NCBI GenBank assembly: GCA_012845835.1 | Contig: JABAKD010000015.1 | Location: forward strand, 1,524,609-1,588,608 | Source: Undaria pinnatifida | Lineage: Eukaryota; Sar; Phaeophyceae; Laminariales; Alariaceae | Length of the DNA stretch: 64,000 nt | Reading direction: 5' to 3' | In this document: positions 22,141 through 33,090 of the stretch, one piece after another | How positions within the stretch are numbered: the first letter of the stretch is position 1 | How the letters are laid out: each line of letters begins with the position of its first letter | Notes under the pieces: model-generated | Databases searched by the model: none | What the model was told of the DNA's origin: nothing | The model's input: only the letters and a program-made list of their open reading frames with translations | Program-made: the position numbers and the translations under genes

Positions 22141-22948
22141 CTAGTTTCTCGGGTAATACCCAAAGAACGTGAGCGTCTCGTCGTGTGAGAAACGACAGCC
22201 TGCCTGTTGGTGAGGGCAAACATCACCTCGGGCATGATAGAAACATACCTTCCGGTTTTTGATGGCCTGATTGATGGCCTCAGGGTCGTCCTCTGGATGG
22301 GGAAGCTCGGACTCGTGTTTTTCCTGCTTATCTTCTTCCTCTGCGCCTACAATGGTGGTTGCAGTCGAGGTTGGAGTTGTAGTCGTCGAAGCTGCGCCTT
22401 CTCTCCTAGCAAAGTGCCTCTTTGATTGAGGTTGCTCTTTCCTTTTAGGAGGACTCTTTGCAATAAAGGGGGTTCCGTGTCTGCCGGGGACGGACGCCGG
22501 CACGTTTGCAAAAGCTGCCGCCGACTCGCCCTCGCTGGTGTCCGTTTCCTCCTTCTCTTCTTTCTCCTCGCCGGCCTGTGCCATCAGGTTTTCCAACAGC
22601 GCGGTTACTGGCTCAGCTATCGCCCTGACGGAATCGAGCGCCCTGGAGGACTTCCTTTACTCGAGAGACGACTCCTTCGGTTTTGGCGCGGTCCTCGTCT
22701 TCTTTGTCTAGGGACCTTTTCAGGCTCCGCAGGCCTACCGCTCCAAGGCTACGGTCGTGAGTTGCTAGTGCCGTATCCGTGTCGGGGTGGTATCGGTTGG
22801 TCCGGCTAGCCAGGTCGTGCACAAAAGTACTAAAGCACCTGTTAAAGACAATCCCTCTCTGTACCAGATAGTCGGAGGTAGGGTGGCTGGTGAACCCACA
22901 GAGATACCCTTCACTTCTCTGCACCCAATGCGCCGCGGTTGAGGCCAC
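22141..22948 (-). pseudogene. Gag remnant with CCCH zinc finger
   Basis: Two open segments. 22948-22613 is the N-terminal part (ALATHDRSLGAVGLRSLKRS). 22596-22141 has an acidic start, basic Pro/Lys/Arg stretch, Thr-rich linker, then a zinc finger C118-x8-C127-x6-C134-x3-H138 (VCFYHARGDVCPHQ, GCRFSHD). Gag normally packages RNA through CCHC knuckles; a C-x8-C-x5/6-C-x3-H finger is otherwise typical of RNA-binding proteins. The two segments are out of frame with each other. Confidence 0.6.
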
Positions 22949-22993
22949 GACTCATCGTACTTTTTGGTTCCCACGACTGACCGCCGTAACACA

Positions 22994-23390
22994 CTAGATC
23001 ACAGAGTCACTGCGACTTTGAGGTCAAGTGGATAGACTGTCCGCTTCTGAGCCTGGTGTGCGTGGGTTCGAATCCCGGTATCATCTGGCGGGGGGGGGAT
23101 GATACTCATAAAAAAAAGAAGCGGCCGGAATTTGAAGGAAGCAGCTGAAAAATCAAGAAGCAACTGGAAAAAATAAGGTGGAGCAAGAAATTGGCTTCGC
23201 AGGCGGCAAATTAGGGGCGAATTTGAAGGAAGTTCATCTTACACGAAAAGGAAGGGAAATTTGCGAAAAGGTTCAAAATCGTGTTGGCAGAAACAAATCT
23301 GAAGGAAGCAGCTGACAAGTCAAGAAACAACTCGAAAAACGAGTAAAAAAATAAATTATAAGGTGGAGCAAGAAATCAAGGAAAATCTGG
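22994..23390 (+). mobile_element. tRNA-derived SINE, family S2, with body
   Basis: Head: GTCAAGTGGATAGACTGTCC and GGGTTCGAATCCCGG (B box). Downstream body contains GAAGGAAGCAGCTGAAAAAT and AAGAAGCAACT, twice in degenerate form; the same body motif occurs at 14229-14264. It begins directly at the right end of the gypsy element. Confidence 0.6.
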
Positions 23391-23710
23391 ACCGTTCCGC
23401 AAGTAATGGACGAAGGTGATGTCCAAGTGGGACCCCAGGGATGCACCAACCGAGCACTTTTCAGCAGAAATATAGAAATAATTAGTTCTATGGTACCAGG
23501 TATGTTCCAGGTACCGGGTATGTACTGTTTGTACTACGGGTAGAGGTCGCTGTGCAGTGCAACGACTTGGTATACAACACCCCGGCTATGTCAAAACAAT
23601 AAAAGCACTCTTTGTCTCCTTCTTTGCGGTTTGGGACGACGCAAAGCCCCTCCTCCCTTCTGCCACAAAATGAAGGGGATTCCACCACAGACAGGGTTGT
23701 TTTTCCCGCG

Positions 23711-23914
23711 ACTACTCCACCCAGCCAATAACGATCTCCAACTGTTGTGCATGGATGTGTCCAAGGGTTAGTGGCTAGACCATGGCAGGTTACGGCAGTT
23801 CATAGTGTAGCTACTACTCCACCCAGCCAATAACGATCTCCAACTGTTGTGCATGGATGTGTCCAAGGGTTAGTGGCTAGACCATGGCAGGTTACGGCAG
23901 TTCATAGTGTAGCG
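23711..23914. repeat. Perfect 102 bp tandem duplication
   Basis: Two identical 102 bp copies (starting ACTACTCCACCCAGCC at 23711 and 23813). No divergence is visible, so it is very recent or an assembly effect. Confidence 0.95.
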
Positions 23915-24950
23915 GTAGAAGTAAATGCGATCAATGTATCCTCGCCAGCGAAAGGTGCTATAAGCTCCACCGAATGATTCGATGCGCCAAAAAATCACAA
24001 CGTATCCTGCGCAACGACAATAAGAGGGTGCCGCTATGCGGTGAGACCGGCAATTTATTTTGTGTTGCTCCCTGTATTTACTCCCCCAGCACCCCTACTA
24101 CTGTTTGCTGCTACCTTGCCGATGCATACTTAATCATATTGTATATCATTCGCGGGGTCATGAACGACGAGACCAGTTGGTCAGCACTACGTTCCAGTTG
24201 TTCGGCCATGCTGTACGGCAGTCATCTATCCTGTTTTCCCACGTGCTAGCGCGTCACAATCTGCGCCCGTTGCTTACGGTCTCTTCCCGCGACGTGCAAC
24301 ACCCCTCCTCGTGATTGTATTTAGCCGCAGTAGGTGTTGTTATGGTGTTCGGCTAACCATAGCCGACATCTTACTCCAGAAATGGGAACATCGGACGGTC
24401 GACATCGCCTCATTCGGTAATCTCGACCAAACTTTTTACGACTGCAAAAAGTGCTCCAAGACTCTAATTCTAAGTAGCATTCCATCTGGGGGCAAGCAGC
24501 GATACACGGGCCCGCCTGCGACGGGATCATCGCGAATGCGATCTCGAGGTAGATGCATAGTGCTAGTAGTACTAATAGTAGAAATAACATACCGTAGGGG
24601 CGCACCTAGCTTTTCTGCCGGTCGTGACTACAGTAGAGGGGCTTTAAACCTCCCCCAATAACTGAATTTGAGAAAGTACTAAATGTGCTGACCGACGAAC
24701 AACCCCATGACGTAGGTGTATATGTATAAAACGTGTGACGGAACATGTTGAGTAAAACTCGAAGGTTTTCCAACGATTTGGGCAGTTTGTTATTAATAGT
24801 GCAATAGTGTCATTGTGTAGTAGTGCAATAGTGTAACAGTGTAATAGTGGTTTAATTGAGGAGCCCCGCCAGTCAGGCGTTATTTCGCCAAAAAACGGTA
24901 CTGTTATTAATAGCACCCCTATCGCGGCAAGCGCAAAGCAGCCTTTCCAA
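23915..24950. other. No supported gene
   Basis: Open frames on both strands (24311-24661 plus, 24321-24605 minus) overlap. The minus one begins with a hydrophobic run that looks like a signal peptide, but the run is produced by a TAGTACTAATAG-type simple repeat. A CAATAGTGT-type short repeat lies at 24800-24850. Confidence 0.45.
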
Positions 24951-24954
24951 CGTG

Positions 24955-25285
24955 TCATCGCGACTTCCCATTCCTGCTCGGCGGGGTTGCCTGGGTCCCC
25001 AGGAAGGTTCGTCTTTCCCGTTGCCGGATCAACCTCATGGTCGCGTCAAGCTTTGATTGCCACTTCATCCTCGGATTCGCGTCGTCGTCCTTGTCGTCGT
25101 TGTTGTCCCAATCTTGTCGCTGGTCGTCGTCGTTGTTACCATCTTCAAGTGGGTCTTGACCGAAGTTGCGGAATTGCCGGGCCTTTGTTGCCCTTAGTTT
25201 GTCTTCTTCCATCGCGCGTTCGGTTCTCTCGAGATGGGCCGGCATGCGGAGACCCTGTGCGGTGAAAAACGGTCGAGGAGAGCAG
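24955..25285 (-). CDS. Hypothetical, possible terminal exon encoding a charged protein
   Basis: After a T-rich tract ending in CACCGCACAG (about 25277) the minus strand is open to TGA at 24955. It begins LRMPAHLERTERAMEEDKL, then an Asn/Asp-rich acidic segment and a basic helix-like end (ATMRLIRQRERR). Charged composition and splice-like start suggest coding, perhaps from a mobile element. No family recognised; no partner exons found. Confidence 0.3.
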
Positions 25286-25639
25286 ACCGGTCGAGGAGAG
25301 AGGTACTATGAGCATACTGCAAGTCCGATCGACACAACTAGCGATCGTTCCTCAGAAGCCCATGTTGGTTGCAGAGCACCAACCACTATTGATGGGGAAA
25401 AATTGAGTCGTTGATGATAGGTTGCTTTCAATAGATGCTATTACGTGGCGAGGAGTGAACCCCGGAGATCAATGATACGGATGCTGCGAAATTCGTCGAA
25501 TTACACGTTATACTTCGTATACAAACAATATTGTTGGTAGTATAGCACCACCCACGGGCCTGCTTTGTCGCTAACAAGCCCTGACGTAAGCCTCACGGCA
25601 AATCCGATTAGTCCATAATAGCTTGTGCCCAACACGATG

Positions 25640-25975
25640 TAAGCCAAAACCCCAACCCTAACCCTGAGCGATGAGCAGTCCCTTCCAAGGCGGCGGAGCC
25701 TCCTTGTGGAGGAATTAACGTAACTCTATGGTACCCTATCCCAAGGTGGTGGAGTCATTTTCGGGCAGATGCAGCCCAACCCTAACCCCAACCAAAATCC
25801 TAATCCACGTCTCAAGCTTAGGCGATGATCAGTTCCTTCCGAGGTGGCGGAGTCATCTTCTGACGCGTGTAACCTAACTAACCCTAATTCCAACCCTAAC
25901 CTAAACCTTAGCCTTAACCTTGACCTCAATTTTAACCCTAAGTGATAACCGATCCCTTCCGAGGTATCGTTTCTG
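25640..25975. repeat. Degenerate repeat with telomere-like CCCTAA blocks
   Basis: Units of roughly 80-120 bp, each pairing a CAACCCTAACC-type tract with a segment like CCTTCCGAGGTGGCGGAGTC (near 25668, 25736, 25821 and 25943). It resembles subtelomeric associated repeat now internal. Confidence 0.65.
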
Positions 25976-27200
25976 GTTTACCTTCTGTCGAATATAGGAG
26001 ACGAAGCGAGTGGCGCTAAATAGAGTCGGGATCGTCGCTTTCACCGCCTCCGCGTGGGTTAGCTGTTGTTTTAATCCTGCGGTGCCGCAAAAAGTGGGAT
26101 ATGTTCAAAGATGTCAGAAGACCGCACGTTTGCCCCTGGACAGATGCTGTCAACGAAAACGCGTTGACAGACCGCCTTGACGGCCAAAACCAGGGGAAAC
26201 GAACAAAAATCTTGGTTTGGGGGAAACGTGCTGCCATATTATTGAAACCATATAGAAATAAGTAATAGTGTGTGTGGAGTTTTTCTCACAGGGAGACAAT
26301 TGGCAATCCGTCTAGACGGATGGAAACGCCTTGACGGCCGGCCTTGACTGACTGAAAGATTGACGCTTGCCCGTCGCCTGACGTTTTGGATATAATGAGG
26401 GCCGATTGAGAACAGGTTCAAAAAGGGGGATGGTGGCCGACGTAACAACGTCACAGGTGCAAAAAATATGAGAGTAATCGATTGAAAACAGGTGCGATGG
26501 CCAACTTTAAAGCGAAGTTTTTTCGAAGGAAGGACGCAGACATACACATTCTTCAAATGAAACCAGGAGTGGGGTGGGTGACCTGCTGTTTCTCCCCGGC
26601 GATGCAGAAAAAAAATGGGATGATACCCGATTTAACACATGTGCAAAAGTGCAGAAGTGGCTGATCACATGCAATACAGGACAGTTACTGACACTAACAA
26701 ACGGGAAAATAAAGAAGGAAAGCTGATATTTCTTACAGAAATATTGTGAATCTGGGAGACGATATACGGAAGCTAGTGCGGAACGCACCCTCTCTCAAAT
26801 ATGAAACCCAACCTGGGTTGGTATTTCTTTCTGTTTTTTGTTACAGGTACGTACGTGTCTTGTACTGCAAATCAAGAAACGTGATAGTGACCGATTGAAC
26901 ACAAGTCGATGCCCAACTTGTATGCCGTTTTTCGAAGAAAAGGTACAGGCGACAATATTTAACCCAGCAGTGTGGATGGACGAATATCGGATTAAACACC
27001 GTTTTCGATACAACGATATTTTTCAGCCAGAATGCAAGCTCGCACGCTGGATATTGCAACGACATGTGGTGGAGACCTGAGGCTTTTGGGTAGTCAGGTG
27101 ACTTCTGAGAGTGAGGGAAAGTTACCTCTCTTCCAGATTTTTTCTGGAGGAATAATAACGCTTCCACAGCACTACGGAGGGGAAACGGGGGAAACATGAC
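25976..27200. other. No supported gene; diverged duplications
   Basis: A motif of CGATTGAA(A/C)ACA followed by a CCAACTT and TTTTTTCGAAG segment recurs near 26396, 26475 and 26890, indicating old duplication. The open frames here are Phe/Ser-rich and unconvincing. Confidence 0.4.
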
Positions 27201-27276
27201 ATGTGCGTACGCTTGGGGGTGCGTTTAACACACGTAGTTTCCGATCGACTTCGCACCTTTTGCATATTGGTCCTTT

Positions 27277-27590
27277 CGACGAAGGTCGGCTCTGTCGGCT
27301 TCGGACGATATTCCCACCCCCCAAAGCTCGGGATCGACGTACCATGCCTTACCGTACGATGACGCTCGGAACGTCTGGCGCGTTAGAGCCGGGCAGGTGG
27401 GCATAACGAACGTATAATCGTGTAAGCTAATGACAGTAAGACAACACCAATGACGAAGGTCGGCTGTGTAAGCTTTGGTCGAGATTACCACCCCCGAAAG
27501 GTCGGGATCGGCGTCCCATGCCTTGCCGTACGATGACGCCCGTGATGCCTGGTACGGTGCAGCCAGGGGGGGGGGGAGATAGCGAACATG
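27277..27590. repeat. Duplicated block of about 120-130 bp, two diverged copies
   Basis: GACGAAGGTCGGCT at 27277 and 27453 begins each copy; each contains CATGCCTT(A/G)CCGTACGATG. Both copies keep the same minus-strand frame open, each encoding RASSYGKAW followed by DP-x-L-x-GV-x-IS and ADLR. Confidence 0.7.
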
Positions 27591-27599
27591 CACTCATAC

Positions 27600-29140
27600 T
27601 ATAATATCCATAATATCGATAATGAAGATGCCCGTGATATTATCAGCAACATGGTAAAGACACGCGGATGCACTGGTATTAACAGTCAGATCAATAACGA
27701 GAAGATGCACTAGCATTAATATCAACATCAATAACAAAACGAACACGCACTGTTGGTAGTAATAATATCGGTAAGAACACGAAGATGCACTCCTAGACTT
27801 TCATGGTAGGATCGAATTCGTCTTTTTATGCAGGTGGTAAGCAGCAAGGGCGTATGACGGAGAAAAGCGTACCGACTGCTTACGAGCAGTCAATTGAATA
27901 GGGTTTGCGCAGTAAGAGACGGTGGACGCAGGTTTGCTTAAACATTAGCATGGAGTGGGGATACTCTCGAGCTGACATAATTTCCGTTGTTTTGGTCGTT
28001 GGTTCGGCTCGAGTGCGAACGTTTCTCGTTCTCCGGCACCAACCCTTGTGCACATTAATACGCCGCGGCACATTGTGTGTGAGGCTCACACATGAAACCG
28101 TCATTTCTACACATCTAATAACATGCATCCAGCACAGCCAGTGTCCGTGTCGATTTTCATCCTAGAGAGATGCAAGCTCTGCAACCACAAACTGCAAACA
28201 CCAAGAACGTCTGACCATGCAAGGCCAAACGATAGCTACTCTGCACGACGATAACTAGTATACTGTAGTTGCGGCACGGCGGTGCAGAATATAGCAAGCA
28301 CGTGTGTGATGGGCTACGCATAGGATATTCTAGACTAAACGCATTACAGACTAAGCATATGGTATTGCAGCCTAGGCATATGATATTATAGACCATACCA
28401 TAGCGATCTCACCGGTTCCGGTGGTATTTTATGGCGAAATCGTGGTTTGGTTGGAACCTCTTTCGGTGCCTCAGCGCTCCGTTTTCTTCGTCCCTGTTTG
28501 CTGTGTAATACATTCAGAGCGACAAAGGTAAGAGGATTGCAATAGGCACGGAGGAAGGACCAAAAGCAATGGAAACTTCGGAAGCGTCATGGGGCGTTAG
28601 ATTCCATTAATGCCACCTGCAGCTGCCGTACTGGGACGGTTTGTTCCCACGTGTATAACGGTTTGATTTCTTTGTTGGTTAATGCTATTATTAGTGGTGG
28701 TATTAAGTTTGCCATCCGATTATGTGCCTTCTGAACTTCAACATCGATTACTCATGCTCCGTGTCGGGTAGTGGCTTAACGACGAGAGGGACACTAAGTA
28801 TATTACCACGAGCGCCCTGTAAACGTATACTCGTCTTGGTTTACAATAGAGGTCAAACACCACCAAAAACACACGTGCGAACACTTCAACTGCTGTAGTA
28901 TTGCAACCCTTCAACTCCTTACGCGTTGCGGAGCCCCTATCATGCCGTTATCACTCCCCACAACGAACCACCCCGCCGTGACCAAAAATGGAGCACAGCT
29001 CGAATAAAAAACATGTCCATAGCCACCCGGGTTCGATACTTACCACCGACCGAAGGAAACCACCCCCGGTGATGAAAAAACAAAGCTCGAAGAAGTTATC
29101 ACCCGGGGTGGTTTCTTACGTCACATACGGTGCTCACCTG
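27600..29140. other. No gene seen
   Basis: 27.6-27.8 kb holds a degenerate AAGATGCACT/ATTAATATCA-type repeat of about 55-60 bp. The remainder shows no repeat or coding structure I could support. Confidence 0.4.
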
Positions 29141-29142
29141 GA

Positions 29143-29755
29143 ACGCGGCCCCGGGGTACATGTTTGAGATATTTCCTTCAATGGCAAATCGATTTTCAGC
29201 TTGTCAACAGCACGCTCTTGCAGTAGACTGATCTTCTAGATGGGTTGTGGAACTCTCACGATGGCGTTTCTTCCCTCGCATGCTCTTGCGGTAGATTCGT
29301 CTTCTAAATGAGTGCCTATCTTCTATATTATATGACTGTGTTGTGGAGCTGTTACGATGGCGTTTCTTACCTGGGACGCGGTCCTTGGGGACATGTCGGG
29401 CATGTCGGAGATATTTCCTTCAAGGATAAGTCGATTCTTAGCTTGTCAACAGCACGCTCTTGCAGCGATTTTTCGCCTGCCTTAGACTGTGCTTGGGATA
29501 CGCCTGACGCTGCCAGCCGTCCCAGCCTGCACGATAGACGACAGACGCGATCGGGGCACACCATAGACGCGACCAGGACATGGAACCGGAGGCAGTGGTA
29601 GAGGCAGTCGAATCGTAGCATGGTAGCACGGCGTTTGTTGGGACGGACTGTCCGTTGAGCTACTCAAGCTACGCGATAGTTAGCTTGTCAACAGCACGCT
29701 CTTGAGGCGATTTGTCACCCGCCACAGACTGTATCTTAGACTGTGCCTTACTTGG
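29143..29755. repeat. Imperfect local repeats
   Basis: GAGATATTTCCTTCAA, then GCTTGTCAACAGCACGCTCT, recurs at about 29198, 29441 and 29681 with neighbouring matching sequence. This is a diverged multi-copy local duplication. Confidence 0.7.
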
Positions 29756-29824
29756 TAGATTGTGCCTTAGACTGCGCGGCCGGGATATGCCTAGCTCTGT
29801 CAACTTCCCTACCCCTACCGTCAG

Positions 29825-29880
29825 ACGATAGATACGATAGATACGATAGATACGATAGATACAATAGATACGATAGATAC
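29825..29880. repeat. 9 bp microsatellite (CGATAGATA), about six copies
   Basis: Tandem CGATAGATA with a single variant unit. The plus frame over it reads repeated Tyr-Asp-Arg and is an artefact. Confidence 0.9.
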
Positions 29881-30432
29881 CATCGGTGGGGCTGTAGACT
29901 AGCTGACTATCCTAATAGTATCTCATAATATCTAATAGTCGCTAATAGTAAGTTGCCGACTACCTGGTAGTTGTTAATTGGCCGACTATTGCAGTCAGCC
30001 GCGTGCCGTACACTGCAGAGTATTACAGTATTACAGCTTTTGCATCCGACTGGTGCGTGTGTCGCTCACAATGAGTTTTCTAACGAGAAATATCACAGTC
30101 AGTCGGATAGTTGACTTGCTCCGCTTCCCAACTAATAACTAGCCAACTAACTACCCGTGAGGTCTAGCCAACTAAAGAATTGGGCAAAGCGATCTGGGAA
30201 CGAGGCCGGAGGCAGTGGTAGAGGCAGCCGCACCGTAGCACATGTGGCGTGTGGTGACAAGGGGGGGGGGGAATACTTGTGCAGTGGGAAGCACACTGTA
30301 GGTTGTACCCTCGCAACGCCTCGCGGAATAATCAACACACGCGAACGGTATTACGGACGTTATATACACCATTGGCCCACACTGCGTCGACGGCGCCTCG
30401 TCTTGAAGTGAGTACAGTATTGGTGATCTCGC

Positions 30433-30604
30433 GATAGTGCCGGTATGTGTCAGCCAACAATACCGGCGGGCAGCATACCGGACACCGGCACTATTGGGTG
30501 TAGTACTGATAATGGTGCTACTGATAGTATGGCCGGTTCCAGTTGTGGGCGATTTCACTGGCACTATATCAATAATAGTAGGCACTACTCAACCGGAACT
30601 ATAG
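30433..30604. mobile_element. MITE-like element, family A
   Basis: Starts GATAGTGCCGGTA and ends with AACCGGAACTATAG, whose reverse complement matches the start. Internal inverted copies of AGTGCCGGT occur. A relative of the same length and plan is at 49654-49823. Non-coding. Confidence 0.6.
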
Positions 30605-30666
30605 AAGGACTGCCGCTGTAATACATTTAGCAGGCCCTACGATGAAAGCTACGGTAGGGGGGATGT

Positions 30667-30935
30667 TACGACGGCGTTATGATAATGCTATGATGATGTT
30701 ATGACGATGTTATGATGATGTTAGGATGATGTTATGATGATGTTATGATGATGTTATGATGATGCTATGATGATGTTATGATGATGTTAGGATGATGCTA
30801 TGATGATGTTATGATGATGTTATGATGATGTTATGACGATGTTATGATGATGTTAGGATGATGATGATGTTATGATGATGTTATGATGATGTTATGATGA
30901 TGTTATGATGAATGATGTTATGATGACGATATGAT
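30667..30935. repeat. 11 bp minisatellite (TTATGATGATG)
   Basis: More than 20 units of exactly 11 bp with C/T and G/T variants; the period is close to one DNA turn. Confidence 0.9.
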
Positions 30936-31339
30936 AAACCCCCTTTTGTACTACCGGGCCTGAGCTACCACATCACATTATACTATCATACTAGCATACT
31001 ATCATACATACTATCATACTCGCACGAGTGACTCTGTACCCTCGCTAACCAAACTGACCAAACACACTTTAGGGGAATTGTTTGGTACAGCATCTATTAA
31101 TACTATTAATATATAGCTAAACATCCCATTGCGGATTCCTATCAAAAAGTTGAAACGCCACGAATGCCTCTGACCGCAAGGCACAGGGGGGTCACTCGCG
31201 CAAGTGACCTCGCGAGAGAACAAACGCCCCAAAACAACATAAGCCTCCTACCGAAGCATTGGTCCTATTCACAGCACATATCAAAACATTGTGCAGGGAT
31301 GTGTACGGAGTAAGAACCGCTCCGCGGAGCGATTTTTTT

Positions 31340-31660
31340 TTTTTTAAATGTCGCGGAGCGGATATCCGCCCGTGGGAAAAGTCACGGATTACCACGGAGC
31401 GGATATCCGCCGCAACAAATTGCACGGATTTGTACGGAGCGGATATCCTCCCTTGAATATATCACGGAGCGGAGCGGGTTTTTCGAGTGTGTTACGGAGC
31501 GGATATCCGCTTGCGGGGAAAGTCACGGAATGTCACGGAGCGGATATCCGCTTGCGGGGAAAGTCACGGAATGTCACGGAGCGGATATCCGCCACTACAA
31601 TTGTCGCGGATTATTGCGGAGCGGATATCCGTCGCACGTTTTTTTTCACGGAGCGGTTTA
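31340..31660. repeat. 40-41 bp array around the palindrome GCGGATATCCGC (left end of the hAT-like element)
   Basis: Palindrome starts at 31358, 31399, 31439 (one variant), 31499, 31540, 31581 and 31621; spacing is 40-41 bp except one 60 bp gap. The 16-17 bp core CGGAGCGGATATCCGC is conserved while the intervening about 24 bp vary. Known: hAT transposases bind repeated subterminal motifs, so these are likely binding sites. Confidence 0.9.
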
Positions 31661-32399
31661 TCTCACTGCGTCGAGCAATCCGCACCAAACCGCGGATTTC
31701 CCCTCGGTGCACCGTAGCAATTATCCATTAAATTGATACGGTTAACCGTGAAAATGATACGTATACCCGCGAATAAATATCGATAAGTACGAAAGGATAC
31801 GTTGTACTGGCGGATGAAATAGACTTTTTTGTTTCTGCAACCTTGTGGCGCCCAACGCCCAGCACCAAAGGAGAAACGTGCACATGTAAACGTTGCGCCC
31901 CTCGAGAACACGAAAAAAAACAAGAATATTGAATACTGACTACTTGAACATTTGCTGATCGTACAGCACAGAGTGACGGGGAACGGCGCAGCAGACGCGC
32001 AACAGCAGCAGCGTCTGACCCAGGACCATGGCTCTCCACCATGAAAAATGACAGCAACAAAAAGTGAAACGTGAAATCAACTAAACCAACAGTGAAAAAA
32101 AGCAAAACGACCACCTGTTCATTTTACGTTGTTTACGAGAAGCGGGGGATGGATGCCGTCGCTATGGGCGCCATACAAGAAATATACTGTTACATCAAGT
32201 CATTCTACGGTAGTTTATCCAGCATTCTAAGCTATTTCGACCGTGGAAAAACCGTGACTTTCAGCGGTTTGATCCGTGAGATATGCTACGGAGTAGGTAC
32301 GGAGTGCCTGCGGAGTGGTTCGAACCGCTCCGTAGAAAAATCGCTTTTCACGGTTTCAACCGCGCAGTTATAATCCATACGGAGCGGAGAGTTTTTTTT

Positions 32400-32590
32400 A
32401 TGATGTCACGGAGCGGATATCCCCACAACGGGAACCTCGGGGACTACTGCGGAGTGGATATCTACCCTTAAAAATGTCGCGGAGCGGAGCATTTTTTTTA
32501 CGTGTTACGGAGCGGAGCGGATCGGATATCCGCTTGTTGTGAGAAAAGTCACAGATTGTCACGGAGCGGATATCCACCGCCGCAAATGTC
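32400..32590. repeat. Right-end palindromic motif cluster of the hAT-like element
   Basis: CGGAGCGGATATCC and variants recur about four times, more degraded than on the left, partly at 40 bp spacing. Confidence 0.75.
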
Positions 32591-32984
32591 ACAGAGCGAT
32601 GCGGTTTGATTGAACCGGTCCGTAAAAAATCGCCCCGTGGATATTTTCTCACTCCGTACACATCCCTGACAATGTGTTTACATAGTAAACACCGATTGCT
32701 GAACACTCAGCCTCAAAAGAGAACCCACGCGAGAAGAAGCTGTCATCGCAGCCCTGACATGGAAATTATCGCTTTGTTTGATCGGTGTAACCCCTTCTTT
32801 AATTAATACAAAATTATTTATTTTTAGTATCACCACTATTACATTTACCGTCTGACATCGTATATAACCTTCTCCCATGACGCCATTCCCCTAAACTAAT
32901 AATAAAATCAACGACATAAGACGAGGAAGATGTTACCAATCCGAACTGAGCACCTGACGAAAATAGGCCAAATTCGTTTGTTTT

Positions 32985-33090
32985 TGTCGTCGCTTTTACC
33001 TTCCATCTTCTGGCCGAGTCGTGGTCACAGGTGTTGGCCCTTCTCGCCCCCGGCACGCGCCTTCATTTTTATTTCGTAGATGTAATGGAG
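32985..33090 (-). mobile_element. SINE family S1 fragment
   Basis: Minus strand: AAATGAAGGCGCGTGCC, GAGAAGG and CACCTGTGACCACGACTCGG with AGAAGATGGAA, matching the 3' body of family S1. The head is absent. Confidence 0.6.

Larger units (their letters stand above)
16768..22990 (-). mobile_element. Degenerate Ty3/gypsy-like LTR retrotransposon
   Basis: Read right to left: Gag with a CCCH zinc finger (22948-22141), protease remnant (about 21900-21330), reverse transcriptase (20698-19880), RNase H (19760-19400), integrase zinc-binding and DD35E core (18719-18082) and an integrase tail (17712-16997). RT-RNaseH-integrase order is that of Ty3/gypsy (Metaviridae-type) elements, not copia. Several frameshifts and stops break the polyprotein. 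A direct repeat of about 100 bp (16768-16868 and 22888-22988) brackets it, but full LTRs, primer site and polypurine tract could not be defined. A SINE begins immediately at its right end. Confidence 0.85.
31294..32668. mobile_element. Non-autonomous hAT-like DNA transposon with palindromic subterminal arrays
   Basis: Both ends read inward CAGGGATGTGTACGGAGT, matching the CAGGG-type terminal inverted repeats of hAT (Ac/hobo/Tam3) elements. They are flanked by the 8-mers ACATTGTG (31286-31293) and ACAATGTG (32669-32676), one mismatch, as expected of the 8 bp hAT target duplication. Inside, both ends carry many CGGAGCGGATATCCGC motifs. The 1375 bp element has no transposase frame, so it would need one in trans. 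Confidence 0.8.

Noticed and set aside
24321-24605. Putative secreted Cys-rich peptide
   Set aside because: The apparent signal peptide comes from a TAGTACTAATAG-like simple repeat; no other support.
31340-31660. CRISPR array (conserved palindromic repeat with variable intervals)
   Set aside because: Eukaryotic context, no cas genes, intervals that are themselves related, and location inside a hAT-like element with inverted ends.
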